The notes: generated by a model from the sequence alone, not told the origin. A DNA stretch of 64,000 bases from Marinomonas sp. UCMA 3892 (GCF_012726345.1 NZ_PTXN01000001.1:398654-462653); one strand, 5' to 3'. Numbered from the stretch's first letter, positions 27,270 to 37,419 are shown. Translations and numbers: made by a program.

Positions 27270-28703
27270 CTACGGCACCACCACCTCGCATTCTGGATTT
27301 TCCATTTCAATCAATCCTTTTAATGTACATTTGGCGTTATCATCTCCATGCACCAAATGTATTTTTTGGGGTTTTACTCGCATACGCTTGATAAAATTTA
27401 ACAAATCCCGCTGCCCCGCGTGGGCGGAATAACCGCTGATCTGCTGTACTTTTGCACTAATGGTGTAATGCTCTCCGTCGAATACCACATAGCCATTTGG
27501 CTTGTTGTGGTAACGCAAAATATCCCGTCCTGGCGTCCCCGCTGCCTGATAGCCCACGAACAACACATCGTTACGTTCATCGCCCAATAAGGCCTTTAAA
27601 TAATTCACAATACGACCGCCAGCACACATACCAGAGGCGGCGATAACAATAGCAGGGCGGGTTTGGCGTTGCAGGTAAGAAACGGTTTGCAGGTGGGTGG
27701 CGTGATCGTCAATCGTGGTGACTTGCTCAAAACTTAACGGATGGCGTCCCGAACTCACGCGGCGCTTGGCTTCGTCATCCCAATAATTCGCCAAAGATCG
27801 ATACACCTCAGTAAAACGGCTCGCCAACGGCGAATCAATAATAATATCGATATCTTCCCAATTTAACGAAACACCGGAGCTAGTCTTACTCACGGCCTTG
27901 TGTTTATTCTGATGAATAATATGTTCCAGCTCGTACAGAAGTTCCTGAGTGCGGCCAATGCTAAATGCTGGAATTAACACTGTGCCAGAATCACTCAATG
28001 CATGTTCTAAACTTTGCTGTAAATACTTGCGCCTTATTGCTCGGTTTTCATGATTTCTATCACCATAAGTGCTTTCTAAAACAAGCTGATCTGCCCGATA
28101 AGGTGACTGCGGTGCAGGTAATAAAGGCGAGTAGGGCGCGCCCAAATCCCCAGAAAACAACACATCATGGTAGCGTTTCTCTTGTGATCTAATCTCTTCA
28201 TTAGAAACCCGAAAAATCACATAAGCCGACCCTAAAATATGCCCAGCACGACACAGTCTTACTTGTACTTTAGTATTGTTGTTTAAAGGAATGTCAGCCC
28301 AAGTTTTATAATCCAACGGCACTAACTGAGAAGCCAATCTATCTAAACAGGCCTGAATGATATTGGCATTACGCGTAACACCAACTTTTAACGCATCTTC
28401 AATAACTAGAGGTAACAGAGCGGCGCTGGGTTTAGAGCAATAAATCGGGCCAGTAAACCCAGCAGCCAACAAATAAGGCAAACGTCCAACATGGTCGATA
28501 TGAACGTGAGTAATAACCAAAGCCTGAACAGCAGAAATATCAAAGTCTATTTCTAAACTATTTGAATCTGCTCCAGACCCAGACGTCTCCGCCCCCTGAA
28601 ACAAACCACAATCCACCAACACCGACTGATCAGAATCAACAAACAACTCATGACAAGACCCAGTCACACCCTGCACAGCACCATGATGCTTAATAGATAA
28701 CAT
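27270..28703 (-). CDS. MBL-fold/beta-CASP exonuclease-like RNA-processing protein
   Basis: A 477-residue protein with a metallo-beta-lactamase core (THVHIDHVGRLPYL as the HxHxDH zinc motif, and further ligands in LCRAGHILGSAYVIF and LFSGDLG). A beta-CASP insertion follows (about residues 200-380, with LVLESTYGDRNHE and IVIAASGMCAGGRI), and then the RMMBL C-terminal motif (SGYSAHAGQRDLLNFI and KIHLVHGDDNAK). Proteins of this class are related to CPSF-73 and bacterial RNA exonucleases; no KH domain is present. It stands alone between hicAB and a REP-B cluster, so it is likely a monocistronic accessory gene. Confidence 0.88.
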   Translation of the reverse strand: MLSIKHHGAVQGVTGSCHELFVDSDQSVLVDCGLFQGAETSGSGADSNSLEIDFDISAVQALVITHVHIDHVGRLPYLLAAGFTGPIYCSKPSAALLPLVIEDALKVGVTRNANIIQACLDRLASQLVPLDYKTWADIPLNNNTKVQVRLCRAGHILGSAYVIFRVSNEEIRSQEKRYHDVLFSGDLGAPYSPLLPAPQSPYRADQLVLESTYGDRNHENRAIRRKYLQQSLEHALSDSGTVLIPAFSIGRTQELLYELEHIIHQNKHKAVSKTSSGVSLNWEDIDIIIDSPLASRFTEVYRSLANYWDDEAKRRVSSGRHPLSFEQVTTIDDHATHLQTVSYLQRQTRPAIVIAASGMCAGGRIVNYLKALLGDERNDVLFVGYQAAGTPGRDILRYHNKPNGYVVFDGEHYTISAKVQQISGYSAHAGQRDLLNFIKRMRVKPQKIHLVHGDDNAKCTLKGLIEMENPECEVVVP

Positions 28704-28780
28704 ACAAATCCCTTTGCATTATTTTTTAAAGAAGTATCAAAGGTATACCATCAACCAGACCAACATCAAACCAACATCCC

Positions 28781-29035
28781 CAAACGGCACATTACACTCC
28801 GCTCATGATGCCCTACGAAACCATCACGAAACCAACCACATGATCCACCAACCACCCGTAGGTCAGATGAGGCGAGGCACGAGGCGTAATCTGACATTCA
28901 AACCAACGTCATTAACCGGCACATTACACTCCGCTCATGATGCCCTACGAAAACACAATACAAACCAACTATACACACAACATCCCGTAGGTCAGATTAG
29001 CCTCGGCACGAGGCGTGATCTGACGAATGATCATA
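28781..29035. repeat. REP-B cluster
   Basis: Alternating B2 and B1 elements, for example ACGGCACATTACACTCCG at 28784, GTAGGTCAGATGAGGCG at 28858, a second pair at 28916-28950 and a last B1 at about 28987-29024. A 117-codon frame through this region is made of repeat sequence and is not called. Confidence 0.88.
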
Positions 29036-29255
29036 ACCAACATATTCATATAACCAAAAGAGCTTAAAAAACGTCCGCTTTACAAACTCTTTTCAAACAC
29101 ATTCTTTGCATGATTTCATGTCTTGTATTATCATTGTTCACCAATTGAACGCAGCATATATTTGTCCCTTCCTCTTATAACTTCCAAGGGGAGGCTAGGA
29201 TGGGGTTAATAGTTCTTTAGTAATTAAAATGGATAACATTAAACGAGGTAAATGC

Positions 29256-29360
29256 ATGGAAAGCACACTCACACCTTCATACACCACACCTTTCCGCGCT
29301 TATTATTTTTCGTATTTATGCATCACTCTTAGCCTTATATCTAAGGTGCTTAAATGTTAA
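29256..29360 (+). CDS. Small ORF overlapping the start of the EPS-associated regulator
   Basis: A 34-codon frame (MESTLTPSYTTPFRAYYFSY at its start) preceded by GAGG with seven bases of spacing, a better ribosome site than that of many annotated genes here. Its TAA stop (29358-29360) overlaps the ATG of the MarR-like gene at 29354, so translation could be coupled. The C-terminal half is fairly hydrophobic (LCITLSLISKVLKC). No family is recognised. It could be a leader peptide or a small membrane protein. About 200 bases upstream (29040-29255) hold no other gene and presumably the locus promoter. Confidence 0.4.
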   Translation: MESTLTPSYTTPFRAYYFSYLCITLSLISKVLKC

Positions 29361-29674
29361 CCGACGAATACCGCTACAAAATTTTAAAAGAACTACAGCA
29401 AGATCCTGACATTAGTCAGCGTGAGTTAGCTAAACGCCTAGATATTAGTCTAGGAAAAGCCAATTTTTGCCTAAAAGCACTAATAGAAAAAGGCCTGATA
29501 AAAGCGGAAAACTTTAAAAACAGCACCAACAAAATAGGCTACCTATACCTACTTACCCCAAAAGGCATAGAAGAAAAGGTTTCTCTTACGCAGCGCTTTC
29601 TGCAACGAAAACTAAAAGAACATGAAGTCCTAGAAAAAGAAATAGAACAACTAAGGCAAGAAGTAAAAACATAA
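29354..29674 (+). CDS. MarR-family EPS-associated transcriptional regulator
   Basis: 106 residues. A winged helix-turn-helix (YKILKELQQDPDISQRELAKRLDISLGKANFCLKALIEKGLI) is followed by the wing (LYLLTPKGIEEK) and a C-terminal coiled coil (LKEHEVLEKEIEQLRQEVK). This short architecture matches the EPS-associated MarR-type regulators found at the start of many exopolysaccharide and O-antigen loci. AAGGTG precedes the ATG. It lies upstream of the biosynthesis genes and is the only transcription regulator in the locus, so it probably controls them; REP repeats separate it from ugd. Confidence 0.85.
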   Translation: MLTDEYRYKILKELQQDPDISQRELAKRLDISLGKANFCLKALIEKGLIKAENFKNSTNKIGYLYLLTPKGIEEKVSLTQRFLQRKLKEHEVLEKEIEQLRQEVKT

Positions 29675-29689
29675 CGTGTCACTTGTAGG

Positions 29690-29950
29690 TCGCGCCTGTA
29701 GGTCAGATTAGCCGAGAAGCTCGTTATGTAGGTCAGAAAAGCTCGTTATGTAGGTCGGCCTTTAGGCCGTCAAAAGATGCGCCGCGGCAAATCACTGCAT
29801 TATGTAGATCGCGCCTCGTAGACCAGACGAGCCGAGAAACGCGTTATGTAGGTCGGCCTTTAGGCCGTCAAAAGACGTGTCACGGCATTATGTAAGTCGC
29901 GGCTCGTAGGTCAGATGAGACGAGGCACGAGGCGTTATCTGACGCATGAT
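29690..29950. repeat. Mixed REP-A and REP-B cluster
   Basis: REP-A copies at 29749-29777 and 29847-29873 (GTAGGTCGGCCTTTAGGCC), with several partial or decayed B1-like pieces (GTAGGTCAGATTAGCCGAG at 29699, GTAGGTCAGAAAAGCTCG at 29729) and a fuller B1 at 29905-29943. This is the only place where both families are interleaved closely. No gene lies in 29675-30015. Confidence 0.82.
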
Positions 29951-30027
29951 GCGTGCTCTGACAATAAACGACGTAACTATAAACACGTCGTCATCTGGCA
30001 AATGACTTTATAATTATGGAAAACACA

Positions 30028-31203
30028 ATGAAGAAATACAAAATCGCCATTGCTGGAACCGGCTACGTTGGCTTATCTAATGCCATGTTGCTGGCGCAAC
30101 ACAATGACGTCATAGCGGTGGACATTGTTCCTGAAAAAGTCGCCATGCTGAACAACAAACAGTCACCGATAGTCGACACGGAAATAGAAGATTTCTTAGC
30201 CAATAAAACACTGAATTTTACCGCCACGTTAGATAAGCAAGCAGCCTATAAAGACGCGGAATTTGTGATTATTGCCACGCCAACAGACTACGACCCTAAT
30301 ACGAACTACTTCAATACCAAGTCGGTTGAAAGCGTCATCCAAGACGTGTTGGCGATTAACCCAAATGCGGCCATGGTGATTAAATCGACCGTGCCAGTGG
30401 GCTACACGAAAAGCGTGAATGAGAAATTCAACACCTCGAATATTTTCTTTTCGCCTGAATTTCTACGAGAAGGCAAAGCCCTTCACGACAATCTGTACCC
30501 GTCTCGAATCATAGTCGGGGAGCGCTCACCAAGAGCGGAAGTCTTTGCGGGCTTGCTGAAACAGGGCGCTCTAAAAGACGAGATTGATATCCTCTTTACC
30601 GACAGCACAGAAGCCGAGGCGGTTAAGTTATTTTCAAATACCTATTTGGCCCTTCGTGTTGCCTATTTCAATGAGCTAGACACCTACTGTGAATCTCACG
30701 GCTTAGACACCAAGCAAATCATTGACGGTGTGTCATTAGACCCGCGCATTGGCAACCACTACAACAATCCAAGCTTTGGTTACGGTGGCTATTGTTTACC
30801 AAAAGACACCAAACAATTGTTGGCGAATTATCAAGACGTGCCAAACAACCTGATCCGTGCGATTGTGGATTCGAATACCACCCGTAAAGATTTCATTGCT
30901 GAAAGCATTTTGAAACGTAACCCGAAAGTGGTGGGGATTTATCGATTGGTGATGAAAACCGGCAGTGATAATTTCCGTGCTTCGGCCATTCAGGGCATTA
31001 TGAAACGCATCAAAGCCAAAGGCATTGAAGTGGTCATCTACGAGCCAGTATTAGAGGAAACCGAATTCTTCCGCTCGAAAGTCATAAAAGATCTAGTAGA
31101 ATTTAAGAAAATAGCGGACGTGATTATTGCCAACAGACAAGACAAGGTTTTGAATGATGTGGTGGATAAAGTGTATACACGGGATTTGTTTGGGAATGAT
31201 TAA
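30028..31203 (+). CDS. ugd: UDP-glucose 6-dehydrogenase
   Basis: 391 residues from ATG 30028; an ATG at 30016 would add four residues. The N-terminal NAD-binding motif [14 protein letters not shown], the [11 protein letters not shown] loop, the catalytic Cys segment [14 protein letters not shown] and C-terminal UDP-binding residues are all present. It oxidises UDP-glucose to UDP-glucuronate in the cytoplasm using NAD. It is the short class of about 388-390 residues typical of capsule loci. It heads the sugar-nucleotide genes of the locus and is followed by a lone REP-B element and wecB. Confidence 0.9.
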   Translation: MKKYKIAIAGTGYVGLSNAMLLAQHNDVIAVDIVPEKVAMLNNKQSPIVDTEIEDFLANKTLNFTATLDKQAAYKDAEFVIIATPTDYDPNTNYFNTKSVESVIQDVLAINPNAAMVIKSTVPVGYTKSVNEKFNTSNIFFSPEFLREGKALHDNLYPSRIIVGERSPRAEVFAGLLKQGALKDEIDILFTDSTEAEAVKLFSNTYLALRVAYFNELDTYCESHGLDTKQIIDGVSLDPRIGNHYNNPSFGYGGYCLPKDTKQLLANYQDVPNNLIRAIVDSNTTRKDFIAESILKRNPKVVGIYRLVMKTGSDNFRASAIQGIMKRIKAKGIEVVIYEPVLEETEFFRSKVIKDLVEFKKIADVIIANRQDKVLNDVVDKVYTRDLFGND

Positions 31204-31214
31204 TCAAACAAAAA

Positions 31215-31256
31215 CTGTAGGTCAGATGAGCCGAGGTACGAGGCATAATCTGACAA
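31215..31256 (+). repeat. Single REP-B (B1) element
   Basis: GTAGGTCAGATGAGCCGAGG followed by TACGAGGCATAATCTGAC, with the outer stem GTCAGAT/ATCTGAC. It sits between ugd and wecB and could act as a transcript-stabilising or attenuating hairpin. Confidence 0.85.
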
Positions 31257-31307
31257 TGAAAAATTTGAAGATGATTTAAATTAACCAAAAAAGAGCCATA
31301 CAACACA

Positions 31308-32423
31308 ATGAAAGTACTTACCGTTTTTGGTACCCGACCTGAAGCCATAAAGATGGCCCCTTTAGTTCATGCGCTTGCTAAAGATGAGCGTTTTGAAGCA
31401 AAAGTGTGTGTGACCGCACAACACCGCGAAATGCTTGATCAAGTGTTGAGTCTTTTTAAAGTAACACCAGATTATGACTTGAATCTCATGAAGGCAGGGC
31501 AAACTCTGCCCGAAGTCACCAGCCGTATTTTACTTGAATTAACGCCAGTACTAAAAGAATTTAAACCCGATGTTGTACTGGTTCATGGTGACACAGCCAC
31601 CACTTTTGCTTCTAGCCTGGCCGCTTATTATGAGCAAATTGCCGTGGGACACGTAGAAGCGGGTTTGCGTACGGGTAATATTTATTCGCCTTGGCCTGAA
31701 GAAGGTAATCGTAAGTTAACCGGTGCCTTAACAAAGTACCATTTCGCGCCGACAGAAAATTCCAAGCAAAATCTGCTGAATGAAAACTACGCCAGTGACA
31801 ATATCCATGTAACAGGCAATACCGTTATTGATGCCTTGCTTCTCGTGAAGGCTCAAATTGAATCCGATGTAGCTTTAACCGATTCTCTGGCTGCTCAATT
31901 TCCTATGCTAGACAGCAGTAAAAAGCTGATACTTGTGACAGGTCATCGACGCGAAAGCTTTGGTGGTGGTTTTGAACGTATTTGTGAAGCATTGGCGAAA
32001 ACAGCAAAAGCGCACCCTGATGTTCAAATACTTTACCCAGTGCATTTAAATCCCAATGTGCAGGAACCGGTGAATCGCATTTTGAGCGATGTGAATAATG
32101 TGCATCTTATTGAGCCGCAGCAATACCTTCCGTTTGTCTATTTAATGAACAAAGCGCACATTATCTTGACCGACTCAGGCGGTATTCAAGAAGAAGCTCC
32201 TAGTCTAGGTAAACCCGTACTGGTGATGCGTGATACAACAGAACGCCCTGAGGCGGTAGACGCTGGTACGGTGAAGTTGGTTGGAACCGATGTGTTAAAA
32301 ATTACCACGTCCCTAAATGAACTACTAACGAATGACCTGGCGTACAGTGAAATGAGCCGAGCTCATAATCCCTATGGTGATGGTAAAGCTTGTCAGCGAA
32401 TTTGCGATATTTTGGCTAAATAA
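31308..32423 (+). CDS. wecB: UDP-N-acetylglucosamine 2-epimerase (non-hydrolysing)
   Basis: 371 residues, the normal family length. The N-terminus [19 protein letters not shown], then [70 protein letters not shown] and the C-terminal [30 protein letters not shown] identify the enzyme without doubt. It converts UDP-GlcNAc to UDP-ManNAc, which WecC, encoded next, oxidises to UDP-ManNAcA. Both precursors would feed the polysaccharide built by this locus. Confidence 0.95.
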   Translation: MKVLTVFGTRPEAIKMAPLVHALAKDERFEAKVCVTAQHREMLDQVLSLFKVTPDYDLNLMKAGQTLPEVTSRILLELTPVLKEFKPDVVLVHGDTATTFASSLAAYYEQIAVGHVEAGLRTGNIYSPWPEEGNRKLTGALTKYHFAPTENSKQNLLNENYASDNIHVTGNTVIDALLLVKAQIESDVALTDSLAAQFPMLDSSKKLILVTGHRRESFGGGFERICEALAKTAKAHPDVQILYPVHLNPNVQEPVNRILSDVNNVHLIEPQQYLPFVYLMNKAHIILTDSGGIQEEAPSLGKPVLVMRDTTERPEAVDAGTVKLVGTDVLKITTSLNELLTNDLAYSEMSRAHNPYGDGKACQRICDILAK

Positions 32424-32431
32424 TAAATCTA

Positions 32432-32452
32432 GGTCTCGCCTTGAGGCGGACC
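32432..32452. repeat. REP-like hairpin after wecB
   Basis: GGTCTCGCCTTGAGGCGGACC forms a hairpin (CGCCT/AGGCG plus outer pairs) similar in layout to REP-A but diverged. It lies eight bases after the wecB stop and may be a decayed REP or a weak attenuator. Confidence 0.4.
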
Positions 32453-32493
32453 ATGGCAACAGTAACAAACATTTTTGAAAATTAAGGAATATC

Positions 32494-33774
32494 ATGTCTT
32501 TTAATACGATTTCTGTGATTGGTTTAGGGTACATAGGTCTACCAACCGCGGCTATGTTTGCCTCCAGAAAGAAAAAAGTGATCGGTGTAGATGTTAATCA
32601 ACATGCTGTAGACACCATAAATCGAGGTGAAATACACATTGTTGAGCCTGATTTAGACATGATAGTGCATGCAGCCGTTACAGAAGGCTATTTAAAAGCC
32701 GTGTTAAAACCTGAACCTGCCGATGCTTTTTTAATTGCGGTGCCTACACCCTTTAAAAAATCGTTAAATCAAGATGATATCCCTGAGCCCGATTTAACTT
32801 ACATCCAAAAAGCGGCTGAAGCGATTGCGCCAGTGTTGAAAAAAGGCGACCTGGTCATCCTGGAATCAACGTCACCAGTGGGCGCCACAGAGCAAATGGC
32901 AGAATGGCTAGCAGCAGCGAGGCCAGACCTATCGTTTCCTTCTGCTAATAGTGAAGCAACGGATGAAATGGTGGATGTGAATGTGGCTCATTGCCCTGAG
33001 CGCGTTTTACCAGGCCATGTTGTGCGTGAATTAGTAGAAAATGATCGTGTTATCGGTGGGATTACCGCGAAATGTTCTGCCCGCGCCGTAGAACTATACA
33101 ATACCTTCGTACAAGGTGAGTGCGTTATTACCAATGCCCGTACTGCTGAAATGGCTAAATTGACAGAAAACTCATGCCGTGACGTGCAAATTGCCTTTGC
33201 TAATGAGCTTTCTATTATTTGTGACAAGCTAGACATCGACGTATGGGAATTGATTTCACTCGCGAACCGTCACCCACGTATTAATATTTTACAACCGGGG
33301 CCGGGTGTTGGCGGACACTGCATCGCGGTTGATCCTTGGTTCATCGTCAGTAAAACCCCAGAAGAAGCCAAGTTGATTCATACGGCTCGTAAAGTGAACG
33401 ACGCTAAACCGGAATGGGTCATCAATAAAGTAAAAATAGCCATTGCCGATTTTTTACAAGCGAATCCAGAGAAAACAGCGAAAGACGTTACCATTGCTTG
33501 TTATGGCTTGGCATTTAAGCCGGATATAGACGATTTACGTGAAAGCCCAGCACTTAATATCACGAAAAAAATTGCTAAAATGCATTCGGGAAGAATTATT
33601 GCTGTAGAGCCTAATATTAAGGCATTGCCTATTATAGCTGCTGAAATTGAATTGCAAAAATTAGGAAATGCTATAAACATTGCTGATATTCATTTATTGT
33701 TAGTAGATCATGTGATGTTTAAGGCGAATCGACCTGAAAAGGGCGTTATTATTGATACAAAAGGAATATGGTAA
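32494..33774 (+). CDS. wecC: UDP-N-acetyl-D-mannosamine dehydrogenase
   Basis: 426 residues. The Rossmann motif is ISVIGLGYIGLPTAAMFASR. The substrate loop SPVGATEQMAEWL, the central TENSCRDVQIAFANEL, the catalytic Cys motif PGPGVGGHCIAVDPWF and the C-terminal KPDIDDLRESPAL are typical of WecC/WbpA-type dehydrogenases. It performs a two-step NAD-dependent oxidation of UDP-ManNAc to the uronic acid. A ribosome site TAAGGAA precedes the ATG. The last third is more AT-rich than the first part, marking the passage into the AT-rich locus core. Confidence 0.93.
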   Translation: MSFNTISVIGLGYIGLPTAAMFASRKKKVIGVDVNQHAVDTINRGEIHIVEPDLDMIVHAAVTEGYLKAVLKPEPADAFLIAVPTPFKKSLNQDDIPEPDLTYIQKAAEAIAPVLKKGDLVILESTSPVGATEQMAEWLAAARPDLSFPSANSEATDEMVDVNVAHCPERVLPGHVVRELVENDRVIGGITAKCSARAVELYNTFVQGECVITNARTAEMAKLTENSCRDVQIAFANELSIICDKLDIDVWELISLANRHPRINILQPGPGVGGHCIAVDPWFIVSKTPEEAKLIHTARKVNDAKPEWVINKVKIAIADFLQANPEKTAKDVTIACYGLAFKPDIDDLRESPALNITKKIAKMHSGRIIAVEPNIKALPIIAAEIELQKLGNAINIADIHLLLVDHVMFKANRPEKGVIIDTKGIW

Positions 33775-33816
33775 TAAGGACAGTAGGTTTTTTTATTTTA
33801 TAGGTTAAGGAAAATA

Positions 33817-35016
33817 ATGCGAAAAAAAATAATAATGTATGGCTTAAGTGAAGGTGTATCAAAAGGATTAAATGTATTATTAATCCTTTTACTTCCTTTG
33901 TTTCTTTCAGTGTCTGATTTTTCAAAGGTAGTATTGTACATTGGATTTGAACAAGTAATTTTTTCATTGATTTTATTTGGACAAAATACTTCATTTATAA
34001 AATGGTATGACGCTTCAGAGCCTTTATATTCTTCTACGGTATTAAAATCTACTAATTCAATTTTTTTGTTCACAAGCGTTGTATTATTGTCGTTGTTGTT
34101 TTGCTATCTGCTTTATTATGAAGACTACTGGTTGATTTTGTTTGTTTTTTCAGGTTTTTTTATGGCCAGAAATGAAGTACAGAATATAAAATTTAGAGTT
34201 GATGGTAGGCATTATGAGTATTTTAAGGCAAAAAATATACTATACATAGCAAAATTTTTATTGTGTCTTTGTTTTATTTTAATCTTTGAGTTTGGTGCTG
34301 AAGCATATATTATTTCAATGTTTTTATCTGCAGTACTAATTCATTTTTTATATAATAATGATAGGTTTTTTAAAAGTATTGTAGATTTTGATAAAAAACA
34401 ATCTGCTAGCATTGCTTTGTATTCCTTACCAATTGCTATACAAGCTGCTATTAATATCGTTTTTTCTTATGTGGATAGATTTATGGTTAGTAAAATGCTG
34501 CCTGAAGATGAGCTTGCTGTGTATGGTTTTTCATATAATATCGGAGCGTTAGGGTTTTTTTTTGTTAGTTTGTATTCAGTAGTTCTACTGCCAAATTATT
34601 ATAAAGAAAAAAGCTTAAATGATAAGGCTAAGAATATTTTAAAATCTTTTTTCTCTTTGTCGATTGCTTCTATTTTTTTATATATGTTTGTTATATTTAT
34701 TTTCTATTTTTATTTTTCTAGATTTTATCCTTCTGAATATAAGGCTGGGCTTGTTTCAAGTTTAATTGTTTGTACGAGTTATTTTTTTCATGTTGTGTAT
34801 TTGGTGAATTTTTACAAGTTAAATATAATAGGAGAGTTAAGGTATATACCTTTTGTTAGCTTTTTTTCGTTGCTGATTAGTGTTTTTCTAAGCTATTTTT
34901 TCATTCCTGTTTTTGGTATAAATGGTGCTGCTTTTTCATTGTTTATTTCTCAGTTTGCACTAGCTTATTTAGCATATGTTGTATTTAAACGAGTTGAATT
35001 TAAGTATGAATCTTAA
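33817..35016 (+). CDS. wzx: Wzx-type O-unit flippase
   Basis: A 399-residue integral membrane protein with about 12 predicted hydrophobic segments and the MATE/MOP-like pattern of polysaccharide flippases. It shows an early ISEG-like region (MYGLSEGVSKGLNVLLILLL) and SIALYSLPIAIQAAINIVFSYVDRFMVSKML in the middle, the most conserved part of Wzx proteins. It would move the undecaprenyl-linked repeat unit across the inner membrane. The gene is markedly AT-rich. A ribosome site (TAAGGAAA) supports the ATG. It overlaps the next gene by 11 bases. Confidence 0.85.
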   Translation: MRKKIIMYGLSEGVSKGLNVLLILLLPLFLSVSDFSKVVLYIGFEQVIFSLILFGQNTSFIKWYDASEPLYSSTVLKSTNSIFLFTSVVLLSLLFCYLLYYEDYWLILFVFSGFFMARNEVQNIKFRVDGRHYEYFKAKNILYIAKFLLCLCFILIFEFGAEAYIISMFLSAVLIHFLYNNDRFFKSIVDFDKKQSASIALYSLPIAIQAAINIVFSYVDRFMVSKMLPEDELAVYGFSYNIGALGFFFVSLYSVVLLPNYYKEKSLNDKAKNILKSFFSLSIASIFLYMFVIFIFYFYFSRFYPSEYKAGLVSSLIVCTSYFFHVVYLVNFYKLNIIGELRYIPFVSFFSLLISVFLSYFFIPVFGINGAAFSLFISQFALAYLAYVVFKRVEFKYES

Positions 35017-36385
35017 AAGATGGATGTTGTTTTTTTTTCTTTTTCCGGTTTTTGTTGTTATTTTTATTGAAGAGGAGGAACTAAGGTCTTACGTATATGT
35101 TGCATATGCATGTCAACTCATAGTTTTGTTTATTTTTCTTTTTTCTTATAGAAATGCTCTTGTTTTTATAAATCCATTATCATTATCTTTAATATACGTG
35201 TTGATATCTTTTTCACTAGGAAGTTGGGCTTTTAGTAATGATTTAGTCTATGTTAAAAAGAATCTAATCGATTCTTTTTCTTGGAAATACTTTAAAGAAA
35301 CAACATTTCTAATTTTGTTTTTCAATTTTATTGTGTTCTATATTTTGTCAAAATTTAAATTTAAATTTTTTCCTCTCTCGTCGAAGGATAGAGATATAGC
35401 CTTGTTTAGAGCTAAGAAGCTGTTTTTTGGGGTTTTATTAGTCTGCTTTCCATTTTTTTTCTTTGATATTAACCTAGAGATAGTAGGTGGTAGTGGAGGC
35501 TTATCAGTAATACCTAAATCAATATTTTTTATTTCGCTTATATATATTCTTGCAGTTGGAAAATATAGATTTAGAATTGTATTTTACATTTTTATATTAA
35601 TCGGTTTTTCTGTTTTTTCTTATGAAGACAAAAGAGATGCGATATTTTTTATTTTTCCGATCTTTTTCTTGGAGTCACTTTTTAATGATTTAAAGCTGAA
35701 TTTTAAAGGAATGGTGATCGGTGTTTTCTCATGTGTGAGTATATTGATTTTAATTATCCTGATGTCAATAAGTAGAGGTTATGGTGGATATGAGCTTTCA
35801 TCATCTATTGATTCAGTTTTTTATATATTCGATTATATAAAATCTGATTTATTTTATATTTATCTCTTTAATAATTTAGAGGTTAATTATACTTATTTTC
35901 ATACTATGCAGGCATTCGATTATATACAAGATGATATATGGCTAATCAAAGCCGGGTCTACTTTAGTGAAATTTTTATTTTTGCTGGTTCCAAGATCTGT
36001 TTTTTCTGATAAACCTGATAGTTTTATTGATATTTACACATCATTATATGATCCAACCTTTAGAGCTCTGGGAGGGTCGTGGCCTCCTAATTTTTACGCT
36101 GAGCTGTTTTGGAATTTTAGCTATTTTTCTATTTTTTTATTGTTTTTTTTCTATTATTTGTTCTTTTTTATATATAATAAAGCTATATTTTCTATATTTA
36201 GAGTGAATATAATTTCATCTATGCTTTATCTGTATTTTATATATTTGTTTTTGAGTTTGGTAAGAGGATCTGGTTTTGATTTATTCGTTTTTAACTTTAT
36301 AATCGCGGCGTGGATAGTGCTATTAGCTTGTTTTATTGTTTTTTTAGTTGACATCTTCATTAAAGAGGGGGAGAGGGATAAATGA
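35006..36385 (+). CDS. wzy: Wzy-like polysaccharide polymerase
   Basis: 459 residues from the ATG at 35006 inside the end of wzx; an earlier in-frame start at 34976 is possible. Around 11-12 strongly hydrophobic segments and a large soluble loop (about residues 270-370, with FRALGGSWPPNFYAELFWNF) fit Wzy or the oligosaccharide repeat polymerase family, which is defined by topology more than by sequence. The segment KAGSTLVKFLFLLVPRSVFSDKP in the loop is the type seen in O-antigen polymerases. It is very AT-rich. It should link repeat units in the periplasm, with chain length set by the Wzz protein encoded at 24 kb. Confidence 0.75.
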   Translation: MNLKRWMLFFFLFPVFVVIFIEEEELRSYVYVAYACQLIVLFIFLFSYRNALVFINPLSLSLIYVLISFSLGSWAFSNDLVYVKKNLIDSFSWKYFKETTFLILFFNFIVFYILSKFKFKFFPLSSKDRDIALFRAKKLFFGVLLVCFPFFFFDINLEIVGGSGGLSVIPKSIFFISLIYILAVGKYRFRIVFYIFILIGFSVFSYEDKRDAIFFIFPIFFLESLFNDLKLNFKGMVIGVFSCVSILILIILMSISRGYGGYELSSSIDSVFYIFDYIKSDLFYIYLFNNLEVNYTYFHTMQAFDYIQDDIWLIKAGSTLVKFLFLLVPRSVFSDKPDSFIDIYTSLYDPTFRALGGSWPPNFYAELFWNFSYFSIFLLFFFYYLFFFIYNKAIFSIFRVNIISSMLYLYFIYLFLSLVRGSGFDLFVFNFIIAAWIVLLACFIVFLVDIFIKEGERDK

Positions 36386-37419
36386 AAACTGTTGTTATTT
36401 TTCAAGAGAAAGTTATGCATTATCGTATTGATTTTTTTAATGTTCTTTCAGAAAAATTTAATGTGATTGTTGTTACAAATGAAGTTAATCAATATTTAGA
36501 GCTATGTAGGTTTGCTACTGTTGTATTGAAGTGCAAGAAATATGGTGTGTTTAGCATAGTTCCTAAGCTCAATCGTTTTATCAAAGAGATATCACCAGAT
36601 ATTGTTATATCAACTTTTGATATAAGGTTGTTGTCAGTTGTCTATATGATGTTTAGGAATAAAAATAAAGCTATTTGGTGGGGGTTGGATACAGGAAAAA
36701 ATATGCTAGCAACAAAAGTTAAAGTGTTGATAGCTAAAATGAAAATACCTATCATTTTTTATAGTAAACATAATATGGAAAAGTTTATAAAAAAAGGCGT
36801 GAAAAAAAATAAATGTTTCTATGCTAATAATACTTTTCACGTACATCAGCGGACAAAAAGCTTTCTTTATAAAAAAAATTCATTCATCTTTGTTGGAAGC
36901 TTTGATAAACGTAAAAAAATAGAAGTCTTAATTAAGGTTTTTTATGATGTGCTTCCAAAACTTGATCCGAGTACTAAATTATATTTGATAGGTGATGGAG
37001 ATACTTTTTCAGAAACTCAATTACTTGTTAATGAACTAAATTTATCCGATAGAGTTAAAATGCTAGGAAGAATAACGAATTCAAGTGAATTAATAGAGTA
37101 CTATAATTCTTCCTATGCTTCAATTTCTCTAGGTCAGGCAGGGTTATCTGTTTTACAAAGTTTTGCCTTTGGTGTTCCATTTATAACATATAAAAATGCT
37201 ATATCAGGTAGTGAAATTACAAATATAATTAATGAGTATAATGGCTATCTTATAAATAATATGAATGAACTTGGTGATCTGATAGTAGCTATGGAGTCAA
37301 ATAGTATTGATGCAGCTAAGTTAGGAGAGAATGCATATAGATACTACGATGATTACTGTTCAATTGAAAAAATGAGTGAAGTTTTTTCTCGTTTGGTTGA
37401 AGAGGTTAGTAATGATTAA
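36382..37419 (+). CDS. Glycosyltransferase (GT4-like)
   Basis: 345 residues, starting in an ATGA overlap with the polymerase stop. The C-terminal half shows the GT-B donor domain: SFIFVGSFDKRKKIEVLI, KLYLIGDGDTFSETQLLV, RVKMLGRITNSSELIEYY and a short acidic loop region SEITNIINEYNGYLI. The EX7E-like signature is relaxed (GQAGLSVLQSFAFGVPF), so the donor sugar cannot be predicted. It is cytoplasmic or membrane-peripheral and would extend the lipid-linked unit. Low GC and overlap with its neighbours make it part of one operon with wzx and wzy. Confidence 0.78.
   Translation: MKTVVIFQEKVMHYRIDFFNVLSEKFNVIVVTNEVNQYLELCRFATVVLKCKKYGVFSIVPKLNRFIKEISPDIVISTFDIRLLSVVYMMFRNKNKAIWWGLDTGKNMLATKVKVLIAKMKIPIIFYSKHNMEKFIKKGVKKNKCFYANNTFHVHQRTKSFLYKKNSFIFVGSFDKRKKIEVLIKVFYDVLPKLDPSTKLYLIGDGDTFSETQLLVNELNLSDRVKMLGRITNSSELIEYYNSSYASISLGQAGLSVLQSFAFGVPFITYKNAISGSEITNIINEYNGYLINNMNELGDLIVAMESNSIDAAKLGENAYRYYDDYCSIEKMSEVFSRLVEEVSND

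Noticed and set aside
28714..29067. 117-codon plus-strand frame in REP-B sequence
   Set aside because: Composed of REP elements and linkers, rich in His/Asn/Thr, with no recognisable domain.
29100..29350. JUMPstart/ops element before the polysaccharide locus
   Set aside because: I looked for GGCGGTAGCGTG and found only a loose G-rich stretch (GGGGAGGCTAGGATGG), not a match.
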